DNA from: Geodermatophilus siccatus
GTDB lineage: Bacteria > Actinomycetota > Actinomycetes > Mycobacteriales > Geodermatophilaceae
Length of the DNA: 64,000 bases
Reading direction: 5' to 3'
Assembly (NCBI RefSeq): GCF_900103785.1
Contig: NZ_FNHE01000013.1
Coordinates: 94,953-158,952, forward strand
In this document: one piece after another, positions 1 to 8,056 of the stretch
Position numbering within the stretch: the stretch's first letter is position 1
How the letters are laid out: every line of letters starts with the position of its first letter
Notes under the pieces: model-generated
Database searches by the model: none
The model's input: only the letters and a program-made list of their open reading frames with translations
What the model was told of the DNA's origin: nothing
Position numbers and translations under genes: made by a program

Positions 1-327
1 CAGCTGCACCGGGAGCCCGGGACGGCGTGGACGCTGACCCGCCTCGCTCGGGAGGCGCGGATGTCCCGCTCCTCGTTCGCCGCCCGGTTCACCGAGCTCG
101 CCGGGGAACCGGCCATGCACTACGTCGCCCGCTGGCGGATGCACCTGGCCACCGTCGCCCTGGCCGACGGGGCGCGGGTCGGGGAGCTGGCCCGGCACCT
201 GGGCTACGAGTCGGAGGCCGCCTTCTCCCGGGCCTACAAGCGCGTGGTCGGGGTCCCTCCGGTCACGGCGACGCGGAGGGACCCCGACCACGCCGGGGCG
301 CCGGCCGCAGCGGGTGCGGCCGGCTGA
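1..327 (+). CDS. AraC-family transcriptional regulator, 3' part
   Basis: The window opens inside this gene; the frame is open from base 1 and ends in TGA. The visible 108 residues are the C-terminal AraC/XylS DNA-binding domain. The first helix-turn-helix reads LTRLAREARMSRSSFAARF, followed by the linking WRMHLA segment and a second helix-turn-helix with the diagnostic VGELARHLGYESEAAFSRAY and the FxRAYKR-type end. Proteins of this type with an N-terminal cupin (AraC_binding/cupin_6) commonly regulate a neighbouring oxidoreductase, but the sensory domain lies outside the window, so ligand and target are unknown. The C-terminal tail is Ala/Gly/Pro-rich and ends 100 bp from the convergent hydrolase gene. 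Confidence 0.9.
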   Translation, partial: QLHREPGTAWTLTRLAREARMSRSSFAARFTELAGEPAMHYVARWRMHLATVALADGARVGELARHLGYESEAAFSRAYKRVVGVPPVTATRRDPDHAGAPAAAGAAG

Positions 328-428
328 GACCTCCGGCGGCGTCGCCGGCCCCCTGCGGCCCCGTCCCGGGTCCCACCCCGAGCCTGCGAAGGGTGGGAGG
401 ACGGGTCCTTCCACGGTGGGGGCCTCGT

Positions 429-1397
429 TCAGGTGCGGGCCTCCGGCGCCTCGACGCGGAGGTGGAGGGCCAGCTCGGCACACAGCTCGGCCATCGCCTG
501 CGGAGCGCTGCGGCAGAAGCCGGGGAAGCTGAGGTAGCCGTGCGGCATGCCGACGTACGTCGTCGTCCGCACCGGCACCCCCGCCGCTCGCAGCGCGGCC
601 GCGTAGCGCAGGCCGTCGTCGCGGATCGGGTCGAGCTCGGCCACCTGGACCAGTGCGGGCGGCAGCCCGGTGTGGTCGGCCGCGAACAGGGGCGAGACGT
701 ACGGGTCGCGCGGGTCCTGCCCGCCCAGGTAGAGATCCCGGAAGGCCACGCAGTCGGCCCTGGTCAGCACCGGCGCGTCCGCGTTCTCGTCGATCGACGG
801 GCTGGACAAGGTGAGGTCGGTGGCCGGGTAGACCAGCCCCTGGAAGGCGATCCGGGGGCCGCCGCGGTCCCGTGCCATCAGCGTGACGACGGCGGAGAGG
901 TTGCCGCCGGCGCTGTCGCCCATGACCGCCACGCGGTCGGGGTCGGCGCCGAACTCCGCAGCGCGGGCCACCACGTCGCACAGCGCGGCGTAGCAGTCCT
1001 CGGGACCGGCCGGCCAGCGGTGGCCGGGCGCGAGCCGGTAGTCCACCGACACCACGACGGCCCCCACCGCGGCCGCGACGCTGCTGCAGTGCCAGTCGAC
1101 CCCGTCGAGGTCGCCGACCACCCAGCCCCCGCCGTGGAAGTCGACCACGAGCGGCAGCGGACCCTCCGCGCCCACCGGTCGGTGCACCCGCGCCGGCAGG
1201 CGCCCGACCTGGCCCGCCACCTCGACCTCCTGCTGCTCCGTGCCGGGCGCCACCCCGCCGAACACGAAGTCGACCACGCGGTTGTGGCCCAGGTGCCGCG
1301 CCTGCGCCTCCGCGATCCCCTCGGCGTCCAACCGGGTGATCGAGAAGCGGCGGGACAGCAGCCCGAGCAGCCGCACCCGCAGGTCCGTCCGTGCCAT
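429..1397 (-). CDS. Alpha/beta hydrolase (HSL/acetyl-esterase family)
   Basis: A 322-residue esterase of the hormone-sensitive lipase family. The oxyanion-hole motif HGGGW is at residues 88-92, the nucleophile elbow GDSAGG at 160-165 (Ser162), and the remaining triad is probably Asp256 (AELDPIRD) and His286 (MPHGY). The VSVDYRLAPGHRWPA block after the oxyanion hole is typical. Length matches the family. It lies 44 bp downstream of the acyl-CoA ligase gene on the same strand and is likely co-transcribed with it, which suggests hydrolysis of an ester whose acid is then activated to its CoA thioester. That link is inference; the substrate cannot be read from sequence. Confidence 0.9.
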   Translation of the reverse strand: MARTDLRVRLLGLLSRRFSITRLDAEGIAEAQARHLGHNRVVDFVFGGVAPGTEQQEVEVAGQVGRLPARVHRPVGAEGPLPLVVDFHGGGWVVGDLDGVDWHCSSVAAAVGAVVVSVDYRLAPGHRWPAGPEDCYAALCDVVARAAEFGADPDRVAVMGDSAGGNLSAVVTLMARDRGGPRIAFQGLVYPATDLTLSSPSIDENADAPVLTRADCVAFRDLYLGGQDPRDPYVSPLFAADHTGLPPALVQVAELDPIRDDGLRYAAALRAAGVPVRTTTYVGMPHGYLSFPGFCRSAPQAMAELCAELALHLRVEAPEART

Positions 1398-1441
1398 CGG
1401 CCCGCCTCCGCCGTCCCCTCGCCCCGTTCAGCTCGCCCCGT

Positions 1442-3043
1442 TCAGCCCGCCGCGCGGAGGTCCTTGCGCAGGATCTTGCCGGCCGCGGACTTCGGCACCG
1501 CCTCGATGAACTCGACGATGCGGATCTTCTTGTGCGGGGCCACCTTGCCGGCCATGTACTCCATGACCGCCTCCTGGGTCAGCGCCGAGCCGGGGGACCG
1601 GACGACGAAGGCCTTGGGCAGCTCCTCGCCGCTGTCCTCGTCCGGCACGCCGATGACCGCGGCGTCGGCGATCTCCGGGTGGCCGATCAGCACGGCCTCG
1701 AGCTCGGCCGGGGCCACCTGGTAGCCCTTGTACTTGATCAGCTCCTTGACCCGGTCGACGACGGTGTAGCAGCCGTTCTCGTCGACGATCGCGACGTCAC
1801 CGGTGTGCAGCCAGCCCTCGGCGTCGATCGTGTCCGCCGTCGCCTGGGGGTTGTTCAGGTAGCCCTTCATGACGTTCGGGCCGCGCACCCAGAGCTCGCC
1901 GCGCTCGCCGGTGGCGGCGTCCCGACCGGTGGCGGGGTCGACCAGCCGGCACTCGGAGTTCGGGACGGCGAAGCCCACCGAGCCCTTGGGGACCGACCCC
2001 GCGGACACGCCCGGTGGCTCGGCGCCGAGGTCGGGGGTGGTGTGCGAGACCGGTGACAGCTCGGTCATCCCGTAGCCCTGCGCCACCGTGACGCCGGTGT
2101 CGGCGCCCTTGCGCAGCCGCCGCTCGGCGGCGAGGGCCAGCTGCTCGTCCAGCGGGGCGGCGCCCGAGAGGATCGAGGTCAGCGACGACAGGTCGTACTG
2201 GTCGACCAGCGGGTGCTTGGCCAGGGCCAGCACGATGGGCGGTGCCACGAAGGCGCGGGTGATCTTGTGGTCCTGGATGGTGCGCAGGAAGTCCTCGAGG
2301 TCGAAGCGCGGCAGCGTCACGACCGCGCCGCCCCAGGCCAGGCCCTGGTTCATGAGCACGGTGAGCCCGTAGATGTGGAAGAACGGCAGGACGGCGATGA
2401 TCCGCTCGTCCTCGCCGAGCTGGATCAGCGGCCGGCACTGCGCCACGTTGGCCACCAGGTTGCGGTGCGTGAGCATGACCCCCTTGGGCAGCCCCGTGGT
2501 GCCGCTCGAGTAGGGCAGCGTCACCAGGTCGTTGGCCGGGTCGAAGTCGACCTGGACCGACGGGGCGTCGGTGCTCAGCAGGTCCACCAGCGAGGCGTGG
2601 CCCTCGGCGCCGTCCATGACGACGACCTCGCCGACCGGGGACCCCTCCACCGCCGCCAGCGCCCGGTCGAGGAACGGCGAGACGGTGATCAGGATCTTCG
2701 CCCCGGAGTCGCGCAGCTGGAAGGCGATCTCGTCGGGCGTGTACAGCGAGTTGATCGGCGACATCACGCAGCCGGCGGCGGCGATGCCGTGGAAGACCAC
2801 CGGGTACCACGGGGTGTTCGGGCAGAACATCGCCACGACGTCGCCCTTGCGCAGGCCGCGGGCGTGCAGCGCCGCGGCGACCCGGTCGACGTAGCCGGCC
2901 AGCTGGCCGTGGGTGATGACGTCGCCCCGGAGGCCGTCGATGAGCGCGGGCGCGTCGGGCTTCTCGCGCCCGGCGGCGAGGACGAACTCGGGGACGGAGA
3001 CGTCGGGGACCTCGACGTCGGGGTAACGGCTGGCCAGCGCCAC
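1442..3043 (-). CDS. AMP-dependent acyl-CoA ligase (4-coumarate:CoA ligase type)
   Basis: ATP-dependent acyl-CoA synthetase of the ANL superfamily, 533 residues. The P-loop-like motif YSSGTTGLPKG is at about 178-188, the adenylate motif GYGMTELSP is near 335, the hinge and KELIKYKGYQVAPAE region near 430, and the C-terminal catalytic Lys is in SAAGKILRK close to residue 526. Architecture and length match 4-coumarate/medium-chain acyl ligases. I place the start at GTG 3043: it has a GAAGGAG ribosome site 8 bases upstream, whereas the upstream ATG at 3064 would put that site inside the coding region. It heads a likely two-gene unit with the downstream esterase. Substrate could be aryl or medium-chain acids. 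Confidence 0.92.
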   Translation of the reverse strand: MALASRYPDVEVPDVSVPEFVLAAGREKPDAPALIDGLRGDVITHGQLAGYVDRVAAALHARGLRKGDVVAMFCPNTPWYPVVFHGIAAAGCVMSPINSLYTPDEIAFQLRDSGAKILITVSPFLDRALAAVEGSPVGEVVVMDGAEGHASLVDLLSTDAPSVQVDFDPANDLVTLPYSSGTTGLPKGVMLTHRNLVANVAQCRPLIQLGEDERIIAVLPFFHIYGLTVLMNQGLAWGGAVVTLPRFDLEDFLRTIQDHKITRAFVAPPIVLALAKHPLVDQYDLSSLTSILSGAAPLDEQLALAAERRLRKGADTGVTVAQGYGMTELSPVSHTTPDLGAEPPGVSAGSVPKGSVGFAVPNSECRLVDPATGRDAATGERGELWVRGPNVMKGYLNNPQATADTIDAEGWLHTGDVAIVDENGCYTVVDRVKELIKYKGYQVAPAELEAVLIGHPEIADAAVIGVPDEDSGEELPKAFVVRSPGSALTQEAVMEYMAGKVAPHKKIRIVEFIEAVPKSAAGKILRKDLRAAG

Positions 3044-3138
3044 GGGTGCAGCTCCTTCGCACATCGGTGTGGCGCCAGTCTCACATCCCCCGTGGCCGCG
3101 GCCACAGGGGGGTTACCGGTGAGTACCCGGACGTGTGG

Positions 3139-3564
3139 TCAGCGTGGCCAGAGCACCGACTGGGTGCAGCGGAACAGCGCGATGGTCCTCCCGGTCCCGT
3201 CCGCGGTCACCACGGCGTCCCACACCTGCGTCGTCCGCCCGGCGTGCGCGTTGGTCGCCACGGTGGTCACCCGGCCCTCGCGCAGGGTGCCGAGGAAGTT
3301 GCTCTTCAGCTCGATGGTGGTGAAGCCGGCCGACCCCTCCGGGAGCAGCGCCCGGGTGGCCAGCCCGCAGGCGGTGTCGGCCAGCCCGACCACGGTCGCG
3401 GCGTGCAGGTAGCCGTTGGGGGCCAGCAGCTCCGGGCGGACGTCGAGCGCGGCCTCCAGGCGGCCGGGTTCGTGCGCGGTGATCGTCAGCCCCAGCAGGC
3501 CCGGCAGGGTGCCCGGGAGCAGCGCGTTGAGCTCGTCGGCGGTGTGGAACCCGGTGGCGGCCAT
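3139..3564 (-). CDS. PaaI-family hotdog thioesterase
   Basis: A 141-residue single hotdog-fold protein of the PaaI/YdiI thioesterase family, predicted to hydrolyse acyl-CoA or aryl-CoA thioesters in the cytoplasm. The motif LAPNGYLHAATVVGLADTACG is the usual active-site helix region (the conserved N/HGG...D/E pattern is here NGYLHAA...ADTACG), followed by the SNFLGTL strand. The ATG start has no ribosome site but a TACCTT box 6 bases upstream, so it is probably translated from a leaderless mRNA. Located beside an acyl-CoA ligase, it may serve the same acyl-CoA pool; this is contextual inference. Confidence 0.85.
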   Translation of the reverse strand: MAATGFHTADELNALLPGTLPGLLGLTITAHEPGRLEAALDVRPELLAPNGYLHAATVVGLADTACGLATRALLPEGSAGFTTIELKSNFLGTLREGRVTTVATNAHAGRTTQVWDAVVTADGTGRTIALFRCTQSVLWPR

Positions 3565-3570
3565 GCGGGG

Positions 3571-3576
3571 AAGGTA
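3571..3576 (-). promoter_or_regulatory. Leaderless -10 box for the PaaI gene
   Basis: TACCTT on the minus strand lies exactly 6 bases before the ATG at 3564 and no Shine-Dalgarno sequence is present. In actinobacteria a TANNNT box at this distance places the transcription start on the start codon. Confidence 0.6.
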
Positions 3577-3600
3577 GCCGGGCGGCCGGCCCGACGATCG

Positions 3601-3675
3601 GGTCAGCTGGTCGTCCGGGTCCCTGGCCCACCACTGGTCGTGAGCCAGGAACCACGAAGACCAGCTCAGCTGATC
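3601..3675. repeat. Dispersed palindrome, family A, copy 1
   Basis: Imperfect inverted repeat between two minus-strand genes. It carries GGTCAGCTGGTCGT near its left side and CCAGCTCAGCTGATC at its right, around a core resembling TCCCTGGCCCACCAC/GTGAGCCAGGA. It is a degenerate relative of the copies at 5095-5174 and 57069-57145. Confidence 0.7.
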
Positions 3676-3679
3676 ATCG

Positions 3680-4540
3680 TCACGCCAGGCCGCGGGTGGT
3701 GCGCGCGGGCGGGCGGTCGCCGCGGATGGCGGCCACCATGTCCAGCGTCTGGCGGGTCGCCGCGACGTCGTGCGCTCGGAACACCGTCGCGCCGAGCCAG
3801 GCGCTCACCGCGGTCGCCGCCAGCGTGCCGGTCAGCCGCTGCTCCAGCGGGACGTCGAGGGTCTCGCCGACGAAGTCCTTGTTCGACAGCGCCACCAGCA
3901 CCGGCCAGCCCGTGGCGACCAGCTCGTCGAGCCGCCGGGTCGCCTCCAGCGAGTGCCGGGTGTTCTTGCCGAAGTCGTGCCCCGGGTCGACCAGCACCCG
4001 GTCGCGGTCGACGCCCGCCGCGACCGCGGCCTCGGCCAGCGCCGTCGTCCGGGTCACCACGTCGGCCACGACGTCGTCGTAGGTGACCCGGTGCGGGCGG
4101 GTGCGCGGCGGCAGGCCCCCGGCGTGCGTGCAGACGATCCCGGCGCCGGCCTCGGCCGCCACCTCCGCGAGCTCCGGCTCGACACCGCCCCACGCGTCGT
4201 TGACGACGTCGGCCCCGGCGGCCAACGCCTCGCGCGCCACCTCCGCCCGCCAGGTGTCGATGGAGATCGGCAGGGTCGGGTGCGCGGCGCGGATGGCGGC
4301 GACCAGGTCGACCGTCCGGCGGATCTCCTCGGCGGCGTCGACCTCCTCGCCGGGGGCGGCCTTGACGCCGCCGACGTCCACCATGTCCGCGCCCTCGGCG
4401 ACGACCCGGTCGACGCGCTCGACGGCGGCGGCGAGCTCGTAGGTCGCGCCGCGGTCGTAGAACGAGTCGGGCGTGCGGTTGACGATGGCCATGACCACCA
4501 GCCGGCCGGGCGGCACGCCCAGAGCACCGAGCCGCAGCAA
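3680..4540 (-). CDS. folP2: Dihydropteroate synthase-like protein, FolP2 type
   Basis: TIM-barrel protein of the dihydropteroate synthase family, about 286 residues. It matches the mycobacterial FolP2 (Rv1207) type rather than the housekeeping FolP: MAIVNRTPDSFYDRGATY replaces the usual MGVVNVTPDSFSDGG, and DVVNDAWGGVEPE, LVDPGHDFGKNT and ALSNKDFVGETL are FolP2-like. The mycobacterial FolP2 is reported to lack dihydropteroate synthase activity, so a folate function should not be assumed. The start is uncertain. TTG 4540 is chosen because GGGGGAG precedes it; ATG 4597 is possible but would run into the divergent gene's ribosome site and leave only 15 bp between the two genes. Confidence 0.85.
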   Translation of the reverse strand: MLRLGALGVPPGRLVVMAIVNRTPDSFYDRGATYELAAAVERVDRVVAEGADMVDVGGVKAAPGEEVDAAEEIRRTVDLVAAIRAAHPTLPISIDTWRAEVAREALAAGADVVNDAWGGVEPELAEVAAEAGAGIVCTHAGGLPPRTRPHRVTYDDVVADVVTRTTALAEAAVAAGVDRDRVLVDPGHDFGKNTRHSLEATRRLDELVATGWPVLVALSNKDFVGETLDVPLEQRLTGTLAATAVSAWLGATVFRAHDVAATRQTLDMVAAIRGDRPPARTTRGLA

Positions 4541-4612
4541 CCCCGCTCCCCCCGCCGTCGCGTCGTGTGGTGGAGTCAGCCAACCAGATCGGCGCATCGG
4601 GAGGAGAGGCTC

Positions 4613-5074
4613 ATGGCACAGACCACGGTGGAGGGCGTCGAGGGCGTACTGGCCAAGGTCGGCCAGCACCTCGGGCACAGCGACTGGGTGGAGATCACCC
4701 AGGAGCAGGTGAACCAGTTCGCCGAGGCCACCCACGACCACCAGTGGATCCACGTCGACGTCGAGCGGGCGAAGAAGGAGAGCCCCTTCGGCGGCCCCAT
4801 CGCCCACGGCTACCTGACCCTGTCCCTGGTCTCGGCGCTGACCGCGCAGATCATCGACGCCAAGGGCTTCCGGATGGGGGTCAACTACGGCGCGGACAAG
4901 ATCCGCTTCATGTCACCGGTGCCGGTCGGTGCCCGCATCCGCGCGTCGGCGACCCTCGATGACGCCAAGCAGTTCGAGGGCGGCGTGCAGATGACCCTGG
5001 GCATCACGATGGAGATCGAGAACCAGCCCAAGCCGGCGATGGTCGCCGCGATCCTCTTCCGCCGCTACCTCTGA
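4613..5074 (+). CDS. MaoC-like (R)-specific enoyl-CoA hydratase (HtdZ/NodN type)
   Basis: A 153-residue hotdog hydratase. The hydratase-2 signature is present as ATHDHQWIHVDVERA followed by PFGGPIAHGYLTLSL, with catalytic Asp and His in the ATxDHQxIH stretch. Overall it resembles mycobacterial HtdZ (Rv0130), which hydrates enoyl-CoA to (R)-3-hydroxyacyl-CoA. The start ATG has a GGGAGGAGAG ribosome site 6-8 bases upstream. It is divergent from the FolP2-like gene and monocistronic as far as can be seen, ending just before a family A palindrome. Confidence 0.9.
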   Translation: MAQTTVEGVEGVLAKVGQHLGHSDWVEITQEQVNQFAEATHDHQWIHVDVERAKKESPFGGPIAHGYLTLSLVSALTAQIIDAKGFRMGVNYGADKIRFMSPVPVGARIRASATLDDAKQFEGGVQMTLGITMEIENQPKPAMVAAILFRRYL

Positions 5075-5094
5075 CGACGTCGGCGGTCCTCGGT

Positions 5095-5174
5095 GATCAG
5101 CTGACCTGATCGTCCCGGGTCCTGGCTCACCACCGGTGGTGAGCCAGGACCCCGGACCGTGGTCCCAGCTGATC
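5095..5174. repeat. Dispersed palindrome, family A, copy 2 (possible bidirectional terminator)
   Basis: Best-preserved copy. The core TCCTGGCTCACCACCGG is mirrored by GGTGGTGAGCCAGGACC, making a stem of about 16 bp with almost no loop, and the outer ends are GATCAGCTG and CAGCTGATC. It lies between convergent genes (MaoC, plus; esterase, minus), so it could terminate both. Confidence 0.8.
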
Positions 5175-5190
5175 ACCGGGGCGGACGGCT

Positions 5191-6444
5191 TCAGTCGACC
5201 AGGGCCTGGTTGACCAGTTGGCGCAGGTGGTTGCGGATGGGCAGCGTGCTCGACGGCAGCAGCTGCGTGTAGAAGCCGACGGTCACGTCCTCCACCGGGT
5301 CCACGTAGAAGGCGGTGGACGCCGCCCCGCCCCAGCTGTAGTCGCCGAGGCTGGACAGCACGCCGTAGCGCACCGGGTCGACCACCATCGAGAAGCCCAG
5401 CCCGAAGCCCACCCCGCGCAGCGGCGTCTCGGCGAACAGCGGCCGGCCGAAGGTCTCCAGGTCCTGGTTGCCCGGCAGGTGGTTGCGGGTCATCAGCGCG
5501 ATCGTGCGGGAGCCCAGCAGCCGGCCGCCGTCGTAGGAGCCGCCGCGGCGCAGCAGCTCGACGAAGCGCAGGTAGTCCGCGGCGGTGGAGACCAGCCCGC
5601 CGCCGCCGGAGAGGAACGCCGGCTTGGAGAGCGCGGTCGCGCCCATGGCGTCCAGCGGCGCGAACCCGGTCGGGGCGCCGCCGGGCCGGCCGGGCACGGC
5701 TCCGTACAGCCGGGCCAGCGACTCCGGGTCGTCACCCTCGCGCAGGCCGAAGGAGGTGTCGGTCATGCCGAGCGGGGCGAAGATGCGCTGCGCGAAGAAC
5801 TCGTCGAGCGGCTGGCCGGAGACCACCTCGACCAGTCGGCCCAGGACGTCGGTGGAGACGCCGTAGTTCCACTCCGAGCCGGGCTGGAAGACCAGCGGGA
5901 TCGCGGCCCACTGACGGCAGACCTCGGCGGAGTCCGCGCCCGCGGGGGTGCCCCACTCGTGCCCGGCGGCCCGGTACATCGCGTCGACCGGGTGGGCGTG
6001 GTGGAAGCCGTAGGTGAGCCCGGAGGTGTGCGTGAGCAGGTGCCGGACCCGGATCGGCTCGACCTGCGGCTGGGTGACCGGCTTCTGGGCGGAGCCCGCG
6101 ACGTAGACGCGGGTCTCGGCGAACTCCGGCAGCCAGCGGGAGATCGGGTCGGAGAGCTCGAAGGCGCCCTCCTCGTACAGCATCATCGCCGCGACCGAGG
6201 TGATCGGCTTGGTCATCGAGTAGATGCGCCAGCGGGTGTCCCGCTCCACGGGCAGGCCCGCCTCGACGTCGCGGTACCCGGACGAGCTGACGTGCACCAG
6301 GTGTCCGCGCCGGGCCACGGTCACCAGGTAGCCGGGCAGCTGGCCGTCGTCCACCCAGCGGTCCAGCCGGCGGTCCAGCCGGGTCAGCCGATGGGCGTCG
6401 AAGCCGACCTCGGTCGGGTCGGTGTCCACCTCGAGTGCCGTCAC
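5191..6444 (-). CDS. Serine hydrolase, beta-lactamase-like family VIII esterase
   Basis: A 417-residue class C beta-lactamase-fold hydrolase. The nucleophile motif SMTK (SxxK) is at about residues 76-79, a WNYGVSTDVLG segment takes the place of the YxN tyrosine motif, and a WGGAASTAFYVDP block near the C-terminus is the family VIII esterase (EstB-like) version of the third motif. This favours esterase over penicillin-binding function. No signal peptide is visible, so it is probably cytoplasmic. GTG 6444 is chosen as start because GGAGG lies 5 bases upstream; the ATG at 6474 lacks a ribosome site. Substrate unknown. Confidence 0.88.
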   Translation of the reverse strand: MTALEVDTDPTEVGFDAHRLTRLDRRLDRWVDDGQLPGYLVTVARRGHLVHVSSSGYRDVEAGLPVERDTRWRIYSMTKPITSVAAMMLYEEGAFELSDPISRWLPEFAETRVYVAGSAQKPVTQPQVEPIRVRHLLTHTSGLTYGFHHAHPVDAMYRAAGHEWGTPAGADSAEVCRQWAAIPLVFQPGSEWNYGVSTDVLGRLVEVVSGQPLDEFFAQRIFAPLGMTDTSFGLREGDDPESLARLYGAVPGRPGGAPTGFAPLDAMGATALSKPAFLSGGGGLVSTAADYLRFVELLRRGGSYDGGRLLGSRTIALMTRNHLPGNQDLETFGRPLFAETPLRGVGFGLGFSMVVDPVRYGVLSSLGDYSWGGAASTAFYVDPVEDVTVGFYTQLLPSSTLPIRNHLRQLVNQALVD

Positions 6445-6589
6445 GGGTCCTCCGTCCCTCGTGCCGCCCGCCATCGGACGGCGACTGCCCGGGCATCCTC
6501 ACCCACGCGGTCGTGGGCCCGGTCACAGGGGCAGCCGCCGTCCCGACGCGGACGGCGCCGGGAGGCGCCGATCAGGCCACGACGGCCCC

Positions 6590-6682
6590 GATCGGACGGG
6601 GACGTCGCTGGCACGCTCCCGATCAGACCGGGACGTCGCAGGGATGCTCCGGATCAGACGGGGACGTTGCTCGCGGCCTTCT
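6590..6682. repeat. hup: 31-bp tandem repeat, three copies, covering the hup stop codon
   Basis: GATC marks recur at 6590, 6621 and 6652, a period of exactly 31 bases. The copy at 6652-6682 contains the last codons and stop of the HU gene (KAASNVPV-stop on the minus strand); the two further copies are degenerate duplicates of that 3' end lying just downstream of it. A partial fourth GATCAGG lies at 6570. Confidence 0.8.
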
Positions 6683-6938
6683 TCAGGTTCGAGCCCGCGG
6701 TGACCTTGACCGTGTTGGCGGCGGGGATGTCGATCGACTCACCGGTCTGCGGGTTGCGGCCGGTGCGCGCGGAACGCTGGGTGCGCTCGACGGTCAGCAG
6801 GCCGGAGACGGCGACCTTCTCGCCGCGGGTGATCGCGTCGACGAGCTCGTCCTGGAGCCCGGCGAGCACCGAGTCCACGGTCGAGGTGGGCACGTCGGCC
6901 CGCTTGGCGATGGCGGAGACGAGTTCGGCCTTGTTCAC
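6654..6938 (-). CDS. hup: HU-family nucleoid DNA-binding protein
   Basis: A 94-residue histone-like protein that bends and compacts DNA as a dimer. It starts VNKAELVSAIAKRADVPTS, has the GEKVAVSGLLTVE saddle strand and the DNA-inserting arm R-T-G-R-N-P-Q-T-G-E, then IPAANTVKVTAGSNLKKA. Length equals the short HU form, without the Lys/Ala-rich tail of mycobacterial HupB. The GTG start follows GGAAGGA at a 5-base spacing. The gene is flanked by unusual 31-bp repeats of its own 3' end. Confidence 0.96.
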   Translation of the reverse strand: MNKAELVSAIAKRADVPTSTVDSVLAGLQDELVDAITRGEKVAVSGLLTVERTQRSARTGRNPQTGESIDIPAANTVKVTAGSNLKKAASNVPV

Positions 6939-7120
6939 GGGGTTCCTTCCGTGTCGGTGACAGAGCGTGCCGGACCGCGCCGGGTGGCGAGGTCGGACCG
7001 CAGGCACGGTGCCATGCGCCCCTGACAGTCCGCCACCGAGGGGGTCGAACGGGTCCCTCACGTCCCACCGGTCCCTCGAGGTCGGCCGGTTCCCGCGCGG
7101 CGCCCCGAGGGCCCCCGCCA

Positions 7121-7126
7121 TAGCGT
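7121..7126 (+). promoter_or_regulatory. Leaderless -10 box for the aldo/keto reductase gene
   Basis: TAGCGT is followed by six bases and then the ATG at 7133; no Shine-Dalgarno sequence precedes the start. Confidence 0.65.
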
Positions 7127-7132
7127 GGGGTC

Positions 7133-8056
7133 ATGCCAGTGATCCCCGGGACCGACCCCGCCGTCAGCGACCTCTGCCTGGGCGGCAACGTGTTCGGCTG
7201 GACGGCGGACGAGCCGACGTCCTTCGCCCTGCTGGACCGGTTCACCGACGCGACGGTCAGCACCCTCGCGCCGTTCGTCGACACCGCGGAGTCCTACGGC
7301 CGCGGCGCCTCGGAGGAGATCCTCGGCAACTGGATGGCCGAGCGCGGCCTGCGCGACCGCATGGTGGTGGCGACCAAGGCCTCGCGGCTGGAGAAGGAGC
7401 ACCCGCTGTCGGCCGCGGAGATCCGGAAGGCGGTCGAGGGGTCGCTGCGCCGGCTGCAGACCGACCGGATCGACCTCTACTACGCGCACTACGACGACGA
7501 GAGCACGCCGCTGGAGGAGACGCTGCGCGCGTTCGACGAGCTGGTCCAGGCGGGCAAGGTCCGCCACGTCGCGGCGTCGAACTACTCGCCGGAGCGGCTC
7601 ACCGAGGCGCTGGAGACCTCCGAGCGGCTGGGGCTGACCCGGTACGTGGCGCTGCAGCCGCACTACAACCTCATGGAGCGGGCGGCGTACGAGGACGGGC
7701 TGCGCGACGTCGTGGCCGCCCACGATCTGGGCGTGCTGCCCTACTACGCGCTGGCCAAGGGCTTCCTGACCGGCAAGTACCGGGCCGGTGAGCAGGTCGA
7801 CTCGCCGCGGGCGGAGGGCGCCTCGGCCTACGTGGGGGAGCGGGGCGACCGGGTGCTGGCCGCGCTGCGGCGGGTGGCCGACGGGCACGGGGTGACGGTC
7901 GCGGCGGTGGCGCTGCGCTGGCTGGCCGACCGGCCCACCGTCGTCTCGCCGATCGCCAGCGGCCGCTCGGTGGAGCAGCTGGCCGACCTGCTGCCCATGC
8001 AGGACCTCGTGCTCACCGAGGAGGAGACGCAGGCGTTGGACGCCGCCAGCGAGTGA
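7133..8056 (+). CDS. Aldo/keto reductase
   Basis: NADPH-dependent oxidoreductase with the AKR (beta/alpha)8 fold, 307 residues. The catalytic tetrad is recognisable: Asp in FVDTAESYGRGASEE, Tyr in the same stretch, Lys in MVVATKAS and His in DLYYAHYDDES. The cofactor-binding end reads SPIASGRSVEQLADLL. It belongs to the broad YghZ/potassium-channel-beta-like actinobacterial AKRs that reduce aldehydes or ketones; substrate cannot be assigned. Probably leaderless. Its TGA abuts the stop codon of the convergent EAL gene with no intervening base. Confidence 0.93.
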   Translation: MPVIPGTDPAVSDLCLGGNVFGWTADEPTSFALLDRFTDATVSTLAPFVDTAESYGRGASEEILGNWMAERGLRDRMVVATKASRLEKEHPLSAAEIRKAVEGSLRRLQTDRIDLYYAHYDDESTPLEETLRAFDELVQAGKVRHVAASNYSPERLTEALETSERLGLTRYVALQPHYNLMERAAYEDGLRDVVAAHDLGVLPYYALAKGFLTGKYRAGEQVDSPRAEGASAYVGERGDRVLAALRRVADGHGVTVAAVALRWLADRPTVVSPIASGRSVEQLADLLPMQDLVLTEEETQALDAASE

